A DNA stretch of 52,059 nucleotides from NCBI GenBank assembly GCA_947629905.1, contig CANRFM010000015.1, forward strand, positions 1 through 52,059, written 5' to 3'. A program made the translations under genes and the position numbers. Below are positions 36,127 through 44,248 of the stretch, one piece after another; position 1 is the stretch's first letter, and each line of letters opens with the position of its first letter. Below the pieces are notes generated by a model, which did not search any database, was not told where the DNA came from, and saw only the letters and a list, made by a program, of their open reading frames with translations. Origin of the DNA: an uncultured Clostridia bacterium (GTDB lineage: Bacteria > Bacillota > Clostridia > Oscillospirales > Ruminococcaceae).

Positions 36127-36156
36127 TTAAACAGGAATTAAGCAGTAATTAAACAG
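36127..36156 (+). promoter_or_regulatory. Three 11-bp direct repeats, OmpR/PhoB-type box candidate
   Basis: TTAAACAG at 36127-36134, TTAAGCAG at 36138-36145 and TTAAACAG at 36149-36156, an exact 11-bp period ending seven bases before the -35. OmpR-family response regulators bind such helically phased direct repeats. Confidence 0.6.
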
Positions 36157-36163
36157 TTCTTTA

Positions 36164-36192
36164 TTGTTTTCCGGCAGATAGTGTGCTATACT
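36164..36192 (+). promoter_or_regulatory. Promoter of the vanY-like gene
   Basis: TTGTTT at 36164-36169, 17 bases, TATACT at 36187-36192. A weak -35 directly behind the direct repeats suggests activation. Confidence 0.65.
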
Positions 36193-36215
36193 GTTCCTGA
36201 AAGGAAGTCATACTT

Positions 36216-36899
36216 ATGAAACACCCGAAAACTGTTATGCTCTGTCTGATACTCGTCCTCTTGTCAGGCGCTGCCGTCTATATTGCCTCCGGACGGCTGC
36301 CGGAGGAGCGTAGTGTTTCCACCGCCGCCCCCGAAATCGCCCCCACCGAGCCGGGTGACTGGGCGCTCATCCTCGTCAATGCTGACCATCCGATCCCGGC
36401 GGACTGGGAGAGCGAACTTGTGACCCTGTCCAACGGCGTGCAGGTGGATGCCCGTATCTACCCGGACTTGCAGGCAATGTTTGACGAAGCCCGCAGCGAA
36501 GGCATTTATCCCGTCGTGGGAGAGGGCTACCGCACCCACGAAGCGCAGGAAGCGATGCTGCAGGAAAAGATCAGCGCATTTTTGGCGGAGGGCTATTCGC
36601 AGACAGAAGCCGAACAGCTTGCCCGTGACTGGGTCGCCGAACCGGGTACCAGCGAACATGAACTGGGGCTTGCAGCGGACATCAACGCCGACAAGACCCG
36701 TTCTGCCAATGAGGAAGTCTATGCATGGCTATCGGAAAATGCTGCCGATTTCGGCTTCATTCTGCGCTATCCGGCGGACAAGACGGACATCACAGGCATT
36801 GACTATGAACCGTGGCACTACCGCTATGTCGGCAAGGAAGCTGCCGCTGAGATCATGCAGTCGCACCTTACGCTTGAGGAGTACCTTGCCGCTCAATGA
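36216..36899 (+). CDS. D-alanyl-D-alanine carboxypeptidase, VanY/M15 family
   Basis: 227 residues behind GAAAGGAAG. A signal anchor or signal peptide (about 5-25) is followed by an M15 peptidase domain with the zinc motifs SEHELGLAADI (the SxHxxGxAxD box) and EPWHYRYV, plus the GEGYRTHEAQ substrate region. It trims the terminal D-alanine of peptidoglycan stems. The divergent PBP and the phased repeats suggest one cell-wall stress response, not necessarily vancomycin resistance, since no vanHAX is present. Its last seven bases overlap the convergent ATPase gene. Confidence 0.92.
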   Translation: MKHPKTVMLCLILVLLSGAAVYIASGRLPEERSVSTAAPEIAPTEPGDWALILVNADHPIPADWESELVTLSNGVQVDARIYPDLQAMFDEARSEGIYPVVGEGYRTHEAQEAMLQEKISAFLAEGYSQTEAEQLARDWVAEPGTSEHELGLAADINADKTRSANEEVYAWLSENAADFGFILRYPADKTDITGIDYEPWHYRYVGKEAAAEIMQSHLTLEEYLAAQ

Positions 36900-37984
36900 T
36901 CGTGCAGCAGTCCTGCCTTTTCTGCCTCTTGTTTCAGGCGGCGGTTGCCCTCGTTCATTGCCCCGAATGTCTTGCAGCAGCAGATCACTGCCCGGCATTC
37001 CCGGAGTACCCGCAGCGCCCTGTCAAACGCTTCCGGGGAAACCGGCTCGAAGGGTTTTTCGGCGATCAGTTCTGCCGCCAGTGCAGCGGCGACCGGGTAG
37101 TCCAGATCATTTTCTTGCAACACCCCTGCCGCAAAGGGTACCCCCTGCCGCTGTAACTGCCGATAGACCGGAATACCCGCACCCCCGCCGCCGATGACGA
37201 ACACCTCCGGCACGCCCCGGACAGCAGGCAGCTCCGGCGCACCGAACAGCGCATGGAATGTTCCCTTCTCCAAGCCGTACAGCGCCCGGATATAGCCGTC
37301 CGTGAAAATTTCCTCCGGCGTGCCGAGGCGGTCGGGCTTTCCGTCCTTGATGCACAAGATCCTGTCCGAGACCCGCTCCGCCAGATCGAGTTCGTGCAGT
37401 GACATCACCACCGCAAGCCCTTCCGCTCCGGCAAGCTGCCGGATGTAGGTCAGCAGTTCGAGCTTGTGGCGTATGTCCAGATAGGAAGTCGGTTCGTCGA
37501 GCAGTAAGATCTCCGGTTGCTGACTGACTGCTCTTGCCAGCATGACACGCTGCCGCTGTCCGTCACTGATCGCATGAAAACTCCGATCGGCAAGTTCCCG
37601 GATGCGCACCGCATCCATGGCATGATACACGATGCGCCAGTCCTCCTCAGACAGAATGCCGAGCCGCCCCGTATACGGATACCGCCCGGAAGCGACGACT
37701 TCCGCACAGGTCATGCGCTCCGGGTCGATGCGGTCGGTCAGGAGCAAGGCGACCTGTTGGGCAAGTTCCGTTTCCGGGATGCTGGAGAGCGCCTTTCTGT
37801 CCAGATACACAGCCCCGGCAAGGGGTTTGAGCATGGCAGCAAGGGTCTTGAGGACAGTCGATTTTCCTGCCCCGTTCGCACCGATCAGCGTGAGGATCTC
37901 CCCCGGCTGCACGGTCACAGACAGCCCGTTCACCACAGCGGTTTTCCCGTAACCGGCTGTCAGGTTTTCTGTCCGCAGGATCAT
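36893..37984 (-). CDS. FecE/BtuD-type ABC ATPase with extra C-terminal Rossmann-like domain
   Basis: 363 residues from the ATG at 37984, overlapping the permease stop as ATGA, with AAGGAGGAAG upstream. Longer frames through the permease gene are not credible. Residues 1-250 are a standard iron-chelate/cobalamin importer ATPase: Walker A GANGAGKST, signature ISDGQRQR, Walker B LLLDEPTSYLD. Residues from about 252 to the end are an added domain beginning EVFVIGGGGAGIPVYRQL, a nucleotide-binding-like glycine loop, ending with two or three adjacent cysteines (ICCCK). This tail is not part of the ordinary family and may sense or process the ligand. No binding protein gene is nearby. Confidence 0.9.
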   Translation of the reverse strand: MILRTENLTAGYGKTAVVNGLSVTVQPGEILTLIGANGAGKSTVLKTLAAMLKPLAGAVYLDRKALSSIPETELAQQVALLLTDRIDPERMTCAEVVASGRYPYTGRLGILSEEDWRIVYHAMDAVRIRELADRSFHAISDGQRQRVMLARAVSQQPEILLLDEPTSYLDIRHKLELLTYIRQLAGAEGLAVVMSLHELDLAERVSDRILCIKDGKPDRLGTPEEIFTDGYIRALYGLEKGTFHALFGAPELPAVRGVPEVFVIGGGGAGIPVYRQLQRQGVPFAAGVLQENDLDYPVAAALAAELIAEKPFEPVSPEAFDRALRVLRECRAVICCCKTFGAMNEGNRRLKQEAEKAGLLHDH

Positions 37985-39012
37985 CCGTGCTTCCTCCTTT
38001 GCAGCATCATGCCGATGACGACCGGTGCGCCGAATACGGCAGTGACCGTGCTGATACTCAGCTCCACCGGCGCAAACAGCATCCGGGCAAGCAGGTCGCA
38101 CAGCAGACAGAAAGCTGCCCCGCCAAGAAAGCAAGCCGGCAGCACGATCAGCGGTTTTGCCGTTCCCAGCAAGCCCTTGACCAGATGCGGCACGGCGACT
38201 CCCACAAAGGAGACCGGTCCTGCAAATGCCGTCACACAGGCAGAAAGAACGCTTGACAACAAAATCAGCTCCACCCGAAAGCGCCGGATATTGACACCCA
38301 TGTTGCGGGCGTAGGCTTCCCCAAGGCGGTAGGCATCCATGGGCTTTGCCAGAAAGAAAGACAGCACCAGTGCCGCACCCGCTGTCAGGCTCATCGCCTG
38401 TACATCGCCCCAATCCGTGCCGGAGAAAGACCCCATAGACCAGTTGTGGAGATCAACGATATTCGTATCGTCTGCAAAGGTGACAACGAGATCCGTCACC
38501 GCCGAACAGATATAGCCGATCATGATGCCGCAGACGATCAGCAGAGAGGTGTTCCGCAGCTTCCCGGAGAGCAGCAAAATAAAGCCCATGGACAGCAGAG
38601 AACCCACAAAGGAAGCTGCCACCAGTCCCCCTGCACGGAGCAGAAAGCCCCCTTGCAGCGCACAGACCAGAGCCAGTGCGACCGTCAGCTTTGCGCCGGA
38701 GGAGATACCCAGTACAAACGGTCCGGCGATCGGATTCCCGAAAAAGCACTGGAGCTGAAACCCTGCCACCGAAAGCGCTCCGCCTAAAACCAAAGCCGCC
38801 AACATCCGTGGAAGCCGTATCATCGTCAGGATACGCACGGCGGTTTCATCCGTGCTGCTGCCTGTCAGTACGGCAAATACTTCCCGGAGGGTAAGGCTGC
38901 TGCTCCCCATGCACAGGTTCAGGAAAGAGAGCAGTATGACCAAACCCGTTAGCAGACAGAACGCCGCACCATAGCGCACTGTTCTTTTGTGAGTGCATTT
39001 CAGCATATCCAT
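37981..39012 (-). CDS. FecCD-family ABC transporter permease
   Basis: 343 residues, the usual length for FecC/FecD/BtuC permeases. The family pattern is clear: SLTLREVFAVLTG near the start, RLPRMLAALVLGGALSVAGFQLQCFFGNPIAGPFVLGISSGA, and GPVSFVGVAVPHLVKGLLG near the C-terminus, with about nine or ten membrane helices. It forms the channel for siderophores, haem or cobalamin together with the downstream ATPase. A consensus leftward promoter lies upstream. The absence of a substrate-binding protein suggests it borrows one encoded elsewhere. Start codon choice between 39012 and 39006 is uncertain because the ribosome site is weak. Confidence 0.93.
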   Translation of the reverse strand: MDMLKCTHKRTVRYGAAFCLLTGLVILLSFLNLCMGSSSLTLREVFAVLTGSSTDETAVRILTMIRLPRMLAALVLGGALSVAGFQLQCFFGNPIAGPFVLGISSGAKLTVALALVCALQGGFLLRAGGLVAASFVGSLLSMGFILLLSGKLRNTSLLIVCGIMIGYICSAVTDLVVTFADDTNIVDLHNWSMGSFSGTDWGDVQAMSLTAGAALVLSFFLAKPMDAYRLGEAYARNMGVNIRRFRVELILLSSVLSACVTAFAGPVSFVGVAVPHLVKGLLGTAKPLIVLPACFLGGAAFCLLCDLLARMLFAPVELSISTVTAVFGAPVVIGMMLQRRKHG

Positions 39013-39064
39013 TCACCACGCATCCTGTAGAAATTTTGACTTTCCCCGTCATACTTCACAAATT

Positions 39065-39093
39065 ATTATACCAAAGCTTATGGATCATGTCAA
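39065..39093 (-). promoter_or_regulatory. Consensus promoter of the FecCD/FecE operon
   Basis: Minus strand: TTGACA (39093-39088), 17 bases, TATAAT (39070-39065), about 50 bases before the permease start. No Fur-like 19-bp palindrome is obvious around it. Confidence 0.9.
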
Positions 39094-39293
39094 TAGCTTT
39101 CCGGGGGCGGTTTCAGGTCGTGCGGCAAAGCCTTGTCAAATATGCACAATATTACCCATACTGATTTGTTTATTCATCCAAAAATATTGAATTTTGCGGA
39201 AAAAGTGTCAAGTTTCGGGGGTGAAAGGTGTCTTTATAAATAGAACCGCAAAACAGCGGTACAGAAAGACTTATCCTAAAGGAGGAACTACAT

Positions 39294-39539
39294 ATGCATA
39301 ATTACATGGAAATGAGAGAGGTCATGGTCCAGCGGATCAAAGAGCTCCGGAAACAGGACTGCTACACGCAGACGCAGATGGCTCAGCGCCTGCACATCAG
39401 CCGCCGTACATACGCCAATTATGAACGTGGTGTCCATGCCATGCCCGTGGAAGTGCTGGTGATGATCGCCGATATTTTCGGGACAAGTCTTGACTACCTG
39501 ACAGGCAGGGCGGAGGAACACGCCGCCGGACAAATTTAG
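39294..39539 (+). CDS. XRE-family helix-turn-helix regulator
   Basis: 81 residues behind AAAGGAGG. It consists almost only of a lambda-repressor-like DNA-binding domain: RIKELRKQDCYTQTQMAQRLHISRRTYANYERGVHAMPVEVLVMIADIFGTSLDYL, with the recognition helix around SRRTYANYE. Stand-alone XRE proteins of this size often act as small repressors. It is monocistronic, with a strong terminator and the trkA promoter downstream. Its target is unknown; the divergent FecCD operon 281 bases away is one candidate. Confidence 0.9.
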   Translation: MHNYMEMREVMVQRIKELRKQDCYTQTQMAQRLHISRRTYANYERGVHAMPVEVLVMIADIFGTSLDYLTGRAEEHAAGQI

Positions 39540-39599
39540 GGAACGGAAGTACCCTCTCACGCAAGTAAGCTTCGTGTACGGCAAGAGGAGACAGGTGCT

Positions 39600-39613
39600 C
39601 CGGAAATTTCCGG
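39600..39613. repeat. 14-bp perfect palindrome
   Basis: CCGGAAATTTCCGG, between the XRE gene and its terminator. It could be a regulator site or a small RNA hairpin. Confidence 0.5.
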
Positions 39614-39620
39614 GCAGTCA

Positions 39621-39667
39621 GACCGGGAGTGGAAAACGCAGCGTTGCTCCGCTCTCGGTCTTTTTTT
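39621..39667 (+). terminator. Intrinsic terminator after the XRE gene
   Basis: GACCGGGAGTGGA pairs with TCCGCTCTCGGTC (13 bp with G-T pairs), inner AACGC/GCGTT, then seven T. Confidence 0.9.
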
Positions 39668-39677
39668 CCGGAAATGG

Positions 39678-39706
39678 TTGACAAACTCCGAAAAAGGTTC
39701 TATAAT
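39678..39706 (+). promoter_or_regulatory. Consensus promoter of trkA-trkH
   Basis: TTGACA at 39678-39683, 17 bases, TATAAT at 39701-39706. Confidence 0.9.
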
Positions 39707-39741
39707 AGTATTGTCAATCTAAATCAAAGGAGCACAGTACC

Positions 39742-41100
39742 GTGAATATTCTCATCGTAGGCTGCGGCAAGGCAGGGACAATTCTTGCAGAAACGCTCTG
39801 TAAAGAGGGGCATGACATCACCGTCATGGATACCAATGCCGATGTGGTGCGCAGCCTTGTGGACAATAACGATGTACAGGGCGTTGTGGGAAATGCCCTC
39901 ATCATCCGGGATTTGCAGGAGGCAGGCGTGGATCAGGCGAATATCCTGATCGCCATGACCGACTCCGACGAGACCAACATCCTCTGCTGCCTGATGGCAC
40001 GCAAGAACAAGGCGAAGCACAGCATTGCCCGTGTGCGCAATCCGCAGTATTCCGAGCAGCTTGTCTTTATGCGTGAGGAATTGGGCATCAGCATGATGAT
40101 CAACCCCGAATACCAGACCGCCAATGACATTGCCCGTATGCTCCGCTACCCGAATGCGATCCACGTGGAGACCTTTGCCAAGGGGCGCATGGACTTGGCG
40201 GAGATGAAAGTCACTGCCGGCGGTGTACTGGACGGACTGGCACTCTCTGCCCTTTCGAACCGGCTGAAGCTCCACCTGTTGGTGTGTGCCGTCAAGCGGG
40301 GAGAGGACATCACCATTCCGGACGGTAGCTTTGTCCTGAAGGACGGGGACAAGATCTACATCACAGCCACGCACAGTGACCTTTCCCGGTTTTATAAGGC
40401 TGTCGGCGATTACAAGGCACGGGTGCGCTCGTGTATCATTGTCGGCGGCGGCAAGATCGGGTACTATCTCGTCCGGCAGCTGCTTGAACTGGGCTTTCAG
40501 GTCAAGATCATCGAGCAGGATCTTGCCCGCTGCGAACAGCTCAGCGAATGGTTTCCGAAAGCGACTGTCATTCACGATGACGGCACCGACCAGAATGTCC
40601 TTGAAGAAGAGGGACTTGCCAAGGCAGATGCCTGCATCATGCTCACGGGTATTGATGAGGAGAATATCATCCTCTCCCTCTATGCCAAGACCGTTGGCGT
40701 GGAAAAGATCGTCACCAAGATCAACCGCACCTCTCTGCTGTCCATCTCCGACAGCGTGGGACTGGAAAATATCGTCTCCCCGAAAAAGACCACGGCTGAA
40801 CTCATCCTGCAATACGTCCGTGCCAAGCAAAATTCCGTCAACAGCAACATCATCACCCTCTACCGCCTCGTAGAGGACAAGCTCGAAGCGATCGAGTTCA
40901 TCGTGCGGGGCGATGCCAAATTTGTCGGCAAGCCGCTGAAAGAACTGCACGTCAATTCCGGCTTCCTGATCGCCGGTATTATCCGGGGCAACAAGCGCAT
41001 CATCCCGTCCGGTGAGGATGTTCTCAAGGTCAATGACAGCGTGGTCGTTGTCACGACTAACCGGAAGATCACCAGCCTTGACGAAATGTTCGCACAGTAA
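39742..41100 (+). CDS. trkA: Trk potassium uptake regulatory protein TrkA
   Basis: 452 residues from the GTG at 39742 behind AAAGGAGC. It is a full-length TrkA with two RCK units. The first nucleotide-binding loop is NILIVGCGKAGTILAETL (residues 1-18) and the second is CIIVGGGKIGYYLVRQLLE (about 232-250), each followed by an RCK_C domain. It forms the cytoplasmic gating ring of the potassium transporter and senses NAD(H) or ATP. trkH follows 12 bases later. Confidence 0.96.
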   Translation: MNILIVGCGKAGTILAETLCKEGHDITVMDTNADVVRSLVDNNDVQGVVGNALIIRDLQEAGVDQANILIAMTDSDETNILCCLMARKNKAKHSIARVRNPQYSEQLVFMREELGISMMINPEYQTANDIARMLRYPNAIHVETFAKGRMDLAEMKVTAGGVLDGLALSALSNRLKLHLLVCAVKRGEDITIPDGSFVLKDGDKIYITATHSDLSRFYKAVGDYKARVRSCIIVGGGKIGYYLVRQLLELGFQVKIIEQDLARCEQLSEWFPKATVIHDDGTDQNVLEEEGLAKADACIMLTGIDEENIILSLYAKTVGVEKIVTKINRTSLLSISDSVGLENIVSPKKTTAELILQYVRAKQNSVNSNIITLYRLVEDKLEAIEFIVRGDAKFVGKPLKELHVNSGFLIAGIIRGNKRIIPSGEDVLKVNDSVVVVTTNRKITSLDEMFAQ

Positions 41101-41112
41101 CGGGGGTGCAGC

Positions 41113-42549
41113 ATGAATTATCGGATGATCGTATATCTGACAGCGCAGATCATACGGGCTGTCGGGTGGCTGCTGCTGGTACCGCTGATCGTAGCAGCCG
41201 TCTTTGCCGAACGGGCGAGCTTCTTTGCTTTTCTGGCAACAGCGGTGGGCATGATCTTGCTCGGCACACTGTTCACCCTCAAAAAACCTGCAAACAAAGC
41301 CGTCTACACCCGTGAGGGCATGGCAGTCGTCGCCTGTGCGTGGATCGCTGTTTCGGTGCTGGGCGCACTGCCGTATGTGTTTTCCGGTGACATCCCGTCC
41401 CTTGCGGATGCCATTTTTGAAACGGCATCCGGACTGACGACCACTGGCTCAACGATCCTGAACGATATTGAGGGCATGTCAAAGGCGTGCCTGTTCTGGC
41501 GGGCGTTCACGCATTTCATCGGGGGCATGGGCGTTCTGATCTTCATGCTGGCGATCCTGCCGCAGGCAGACACCCGCACGATGCACCTTGTCCGGGCAGA
41601 ATCGGCAGGACCGACCGCCGGCAAACTGGTGGCGAAGATGAGCATTTCGGTGCGCATCCTGTACGGCATTTACATCACGCTGACGATGGCAGAAATGCTC
41701 TTCCTGCTGTTCGGGGGGATGCCGTTCTTTGATGCCATTACAACTGCCTTTGCCACGGCAGGCACAGGCGGCTTTTCCGTCAAGGCGGGAAGCATTGCGG
41801 ACTATAACAGCGCCTATGTGGATTTCATCGTGACACTGTTCATGGGGCTGTTCTCCGTGAATTTCACCCTGTACTACCTGCTGCTCTCCAAAAAATTCAT
41901 GCAGGTGTTCAAAAACGAGGAGCTGCGGACATTTTTAGGCATCTGCGCCGTGAGCATTATCCTCATCACGGCAAATATCGTACCAATTTATGGCGGTATC
42001 CTGAAAGCGCTCCGGTATGCAGGATTTCAGGTGCTGACCATCATCTCAACGGCAGGTTTCGGAACGGCAGATTACACGGAATGGCCTGCCTTCTCGCAGA
42101 TGATCCTGCTGTCGCTGATGTTTGTCGGCGGCTGTGCGGGTTCGACAGGCGGCGGTCTGAAAGTCATGCGGATCATCGTGCTGTTCAAGAGCGCTGTGCG
42201 GGAAGTCAAGCGCACTCTCTGCCCCCGTGCGGTCGTCACGGTCAAGTGTGACGGCAGGGCGCTGGACAAGGAAATGGTGCGTGGCGTGTGCAATTATTTC
42301 GTGGTGTTCATGCTGCTGTTAGCGGGATCGGCACTGCTGCTCTCACTGGATGGGCATGATGTGCCGACTACGGTCTCTGCCGTCATCACGTGCATGAACA
42401 ATGTCGGACCGGGCTTGAATGAAGTCGGACCGTCTGGCAATTTTGCAGGATTTTCAGCATGGGCAAAGCTTCTGCTTTCGGTGGATATGCTGTTAGGCAG
42501 ACTGGAAATTTACCCGCTGTTGGTGCTGTTTACTGTGCGTAAAAGATAA
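41113..42549 (+). CDS. trkH: Trk potassium uptake protein TrkH
   Basis: 478 residues with the four-fold pore repeats of the TrkH/KtrB superfamily. The selectivity-filter segments are recognisable as ASGLTTTGST, FATAGTGGFS, STAGFGTADY and NNVGPGLNE, plus the CAGSTGGGLK loop between the third and fourth repeats. It conducts potassium through the membrane with TrkA as regulator. An intrinsic terminator follows. Confidence 0.96.
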   Translation: MNYRMIVYLTAQIIRAVGWLLLVPLIVAAVFAERASFFAFLATAVGMILLGTLFTLKKPANKAVYTREGMAVVACAWIAVSVLGALPYVFSGDIPSLADAIFETASGLTTTGSTILNDIEGMSKACLFWRAFTHFIGGMGVLIFMLAILPQADTRTMHLVRAESAGPTAGKLVAKMSISVRILYGIYITLTMAEMLFLLFGGMPFFDAITTAFATAGTGGFSVKAGSIADYNSAYVDFIVTLFMGLFSVNFTLYYLLLSKKFMQVFKNEELRTFLGICAVSIILITANIVPIYGGILKALRYAGFQVLTIISTAGFGTADYTEWPAFSQMILLSLMFVGGCAGSTGGGLKVMRIIVLFKSAVREVKRTLCPRAVVTVKCDGRALDKEMVRGVCNYFVVFMLLLAGSALLLSLDGHDVPTTVSAVITCMNNVGPGLNEVGPSGNFAGFSAWAKLLLSVDMLLGRLEIYPLLVLFTVRKR

Positions 42550-42555
42550 ACCTGA

Positions 42556-42586
42556 AACCGCTTCCGCTTTAGGGGGCGGTTTTTTC
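42556..42586 (+). terminator. Intrinsic terminator after trkH
   Basis: AACCGC (42556-42561) pairs with GCGGTT (42576-42581), then six T in all. Confidence 0.8.
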
Positions 42587-42631
42587 ACCTTTTCCTTTCG
42601 TTCACGAAATATTTACAAATCCATCCGCAAT

Positions 42632-42650
42632 ATCCGTCTCCCCATCCGTC
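42632..42650 (+). promoter_or_regulatory. Tandem ATCCGTC repeats, possible ECF-type promoter elements
   Basis: ATCCGTC at 42632-42638 and 42644-42650 (12-bp period), 22 bases before the sigma gene start. CGTC is the usual core of ECF sigma -10 elements, so autoregulation is possible. No convincing -35 is seen. Confidence 0.3.
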
Positions 42651-42672
42651 ATACCAAGTGAGGAGGGTAAAA

Positions 42673-43134
42673 TTGACATCCATGGATATCCAAGAACAGT
42701 ATCGAAAAGTATTCCAATACTGCTGCAGCCGGATCGCCAGTCCTGAAACTGCCGAAGATCTGACGCAGGAAACCTTCCTTCGCTTTCTGGAACATCCGGA
42801 ATATCAGGGAAACGGCAAGGAAATGCAGTATTTGTATACAATCGCCCGCAATCTGTGTATTGACGAATACCGGAAAGCGCCTGACGAGGCAAAGGGCGAA
42901 CCATTACAGGCAGACCGGCAGGCAGAGGGCTGGATCGACCGCCTTGCCGTCCGGGAAATTTTAGACCATCTGCCGGAAGAGGAACGGGAGATCATCGTGC
43001 TGCGCTATGTTGCAGAGCTTTCTGTCAGGGAGATCAGCCATATCTTCGGGGTGAGCTGGTTCGCCATGAACCGCAGGATACGGCACATCCTTTCGCAGAT
43101 GCGGAAAGACTTTGAAAAGGAGGGGTCAGTATGA
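42673..43134 (+). CDS. ECF-type RNA polymerase sigma factor
   Basis: About 153 residues from the TTG at 42673, five bases after AGGAGGG. An ATG at 42682 and a GTG at 42658 are alternatives. Region 2 shows AEDLTQETFLRFLEHP and LYTIARNLCIDEYRK. Region 4 shows LPEEEREIIVLRYVAELSVREISHIFGVSWFAMNRRIRHIL, a complete helix-turn-helix. Such two-region sigma factors direct RNA polymerase to envelope-response genes and are held back by a membrane anti-sigma factor. The gene overlaps the next by four bases, the standard sigma/anti-sigma arrangement. Confidence 0.93.
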   Translation: MTSMDIQEQYRKVFQYCCSRIASPETAEDLTQETFLRFLEHPEYQGNGKEMQYLYTIARNLCIDEYRKAPDEAKGEPLQADRQAEGWIDRLAVREILDHLPEEEREIIVLRYVAELSVREISHIFGVSWFAMNRRIRHILSQMRKDFEKEGSV

Positions 43135-44228
43135 GCCGGAAATTCAGGAAGGCACTCAGGGCACTCCACACGACCTTTCCGAAGCCCGATCCGCTGCGGG
43201 AAGCGAAATTCCTTGGCAGCCTACCCCGGCAGTACCCGAAGAAAAAAATAGCGATCCCCTTTCTGCATATGTCCGGGAAACCGCTGTATTACGGCATTCC
43301 GGCTGCCGTGATCGCTGTAGTGCTCATCACTGCCGGAACAGAGGTCTACCACAATGTCAGCGAGCAAAAATTACCTGTGCTGACACCCACGGAAACCGTG
43401 ACCGTCACAGAAGCTTCCGGGCATGAGACCGCCACGGAGATCCCCACAGCGACCGAACGGACAGACACCACAGAGGACACCCCCACACAGCCCGGCATTC
43501 CCGAAACAGAAGCACTTGCAACCATGCCCGCTGTGCAGACAGACAGCGTTTCCACACCGGGCACAGATGCTGTGCAGACTGCACCGCCCCCGGCTGAAAC
43601 CATTCCGCAGGCTACCCAATCACCGCAGGTCGATACACCCGAACCGACCGTCCCCACGCCAAACGAGCCGGAACCGACCGCCCCCGGTTTTTCATATGAG
43701 CCTCCTCCGGCGGCAGCTTTCCGGGATGAACGGGTGACACCCTACAGCAGCTACACTGTTCCAGATGAGGTCTTAGAGTATACACCGCCGCCGAACGATT
43801 CGTTGCCCCCGCCGTCGAGCAGCGTTCCTGCCAATGCCCTTGTCGTCATGGGGCGCATCGATACGGTCTGGTACACGCAAAGCGGCGGAGAAGCGTGGAT
43901 GCAGCTCGATATCACCATTACGCAGTCCTACCGGAGCAGCTATCAGACGGGCGACAGAATTTCGGTCTACGTGGAAGGCGGCTATATGTCGCTTGCGGAT
44001 TACCTGACACTGCACCCGGAACGGGCAGAGGGCTTTGAATATCCGGATGCGGCGCTTCAGCAAAGCGCAGCCGCAGAGTTCGGGAACATTCCCCGCACCG
44101 GTACGGAGCAGCTCTTTGTGCTGACTACGAATATCCCGTCCGATGTGCCGTATGGGGCTTACACCGGGGCGCTATATGCCCCAAGCTCTTACGATGCACA
44201 GAACATTTTACAGCAAATTGGCAATTAA
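43131..44228 (+). CDS. Putative membrane anti-sigma factor with Pro/Thr-rich stalk and sensor-like ectodomain
   Basis: 365 residues, translationally coupled to the sigma gene (ATGA overlap). A short, basic cytoplasmic part (1-51, containing REAKFLGSLPRQ) is followed by one membrane helix (about 52-71), a stalk of about 150 residues made mostly of Thr, Pro, Glu and Ala (about 80-230), and a C-terminal domain (about 232-365). That domain opens ALVVMGRIDTVWYTQSGG and includes TGDRISVYVEGGY, probably a beta-rich fold outside the cell. No zinc-binding HxxxCxxC anti-sigma motif is present, so the anti-sigma role rests on position and topology. The layout recalls the RsgI anti-sigma factors that sense polysaccharide in cellulosome producers, though the domains differ. 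Confidence 0.7.
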   Translation: MSRKFRKALRALHTTFPKPDPLREAKFLGSLPRQYPKKKIAIPFLHMSGKPLYYGIPAAVIAVVLITAGTEVYHNVSEQKLPVLTPTETVTVTEASGHETATEIPTATERTDTTEDTPTQPGIPETEALATMPAVQTDSVSTPGTDAVQTAPPPAETIPQATQSPQVDTPEPTVPTPNEPEPTAPGFSYEPPPAAAFRDERVTPYSSYTVPDEVLEYTPPPNDSLPPPSSSVPANALVVMGRIDTVWYTQSGGEAWMQLDITITQSYRSSYQTGDRISVYVEGGYMSLADYLTLHPERAEGFEYPDAALQQSAAAEFGNIPRTGTEQLFVLTTNIPSDVPYGAYTGALYAPSSYDAQNILQQIGN

Positions 44229-44248
44229 GCCACGAAAGGAGAATTTTT

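Noticed and set aside
36216-36899. Vancomycin resistance cluster
   Set aside because: Only a VanY-type carboxypeptidase is present. No vanH, vanA/B ligase, vanX or VanRS is encoded, so a resistance role is not supported.
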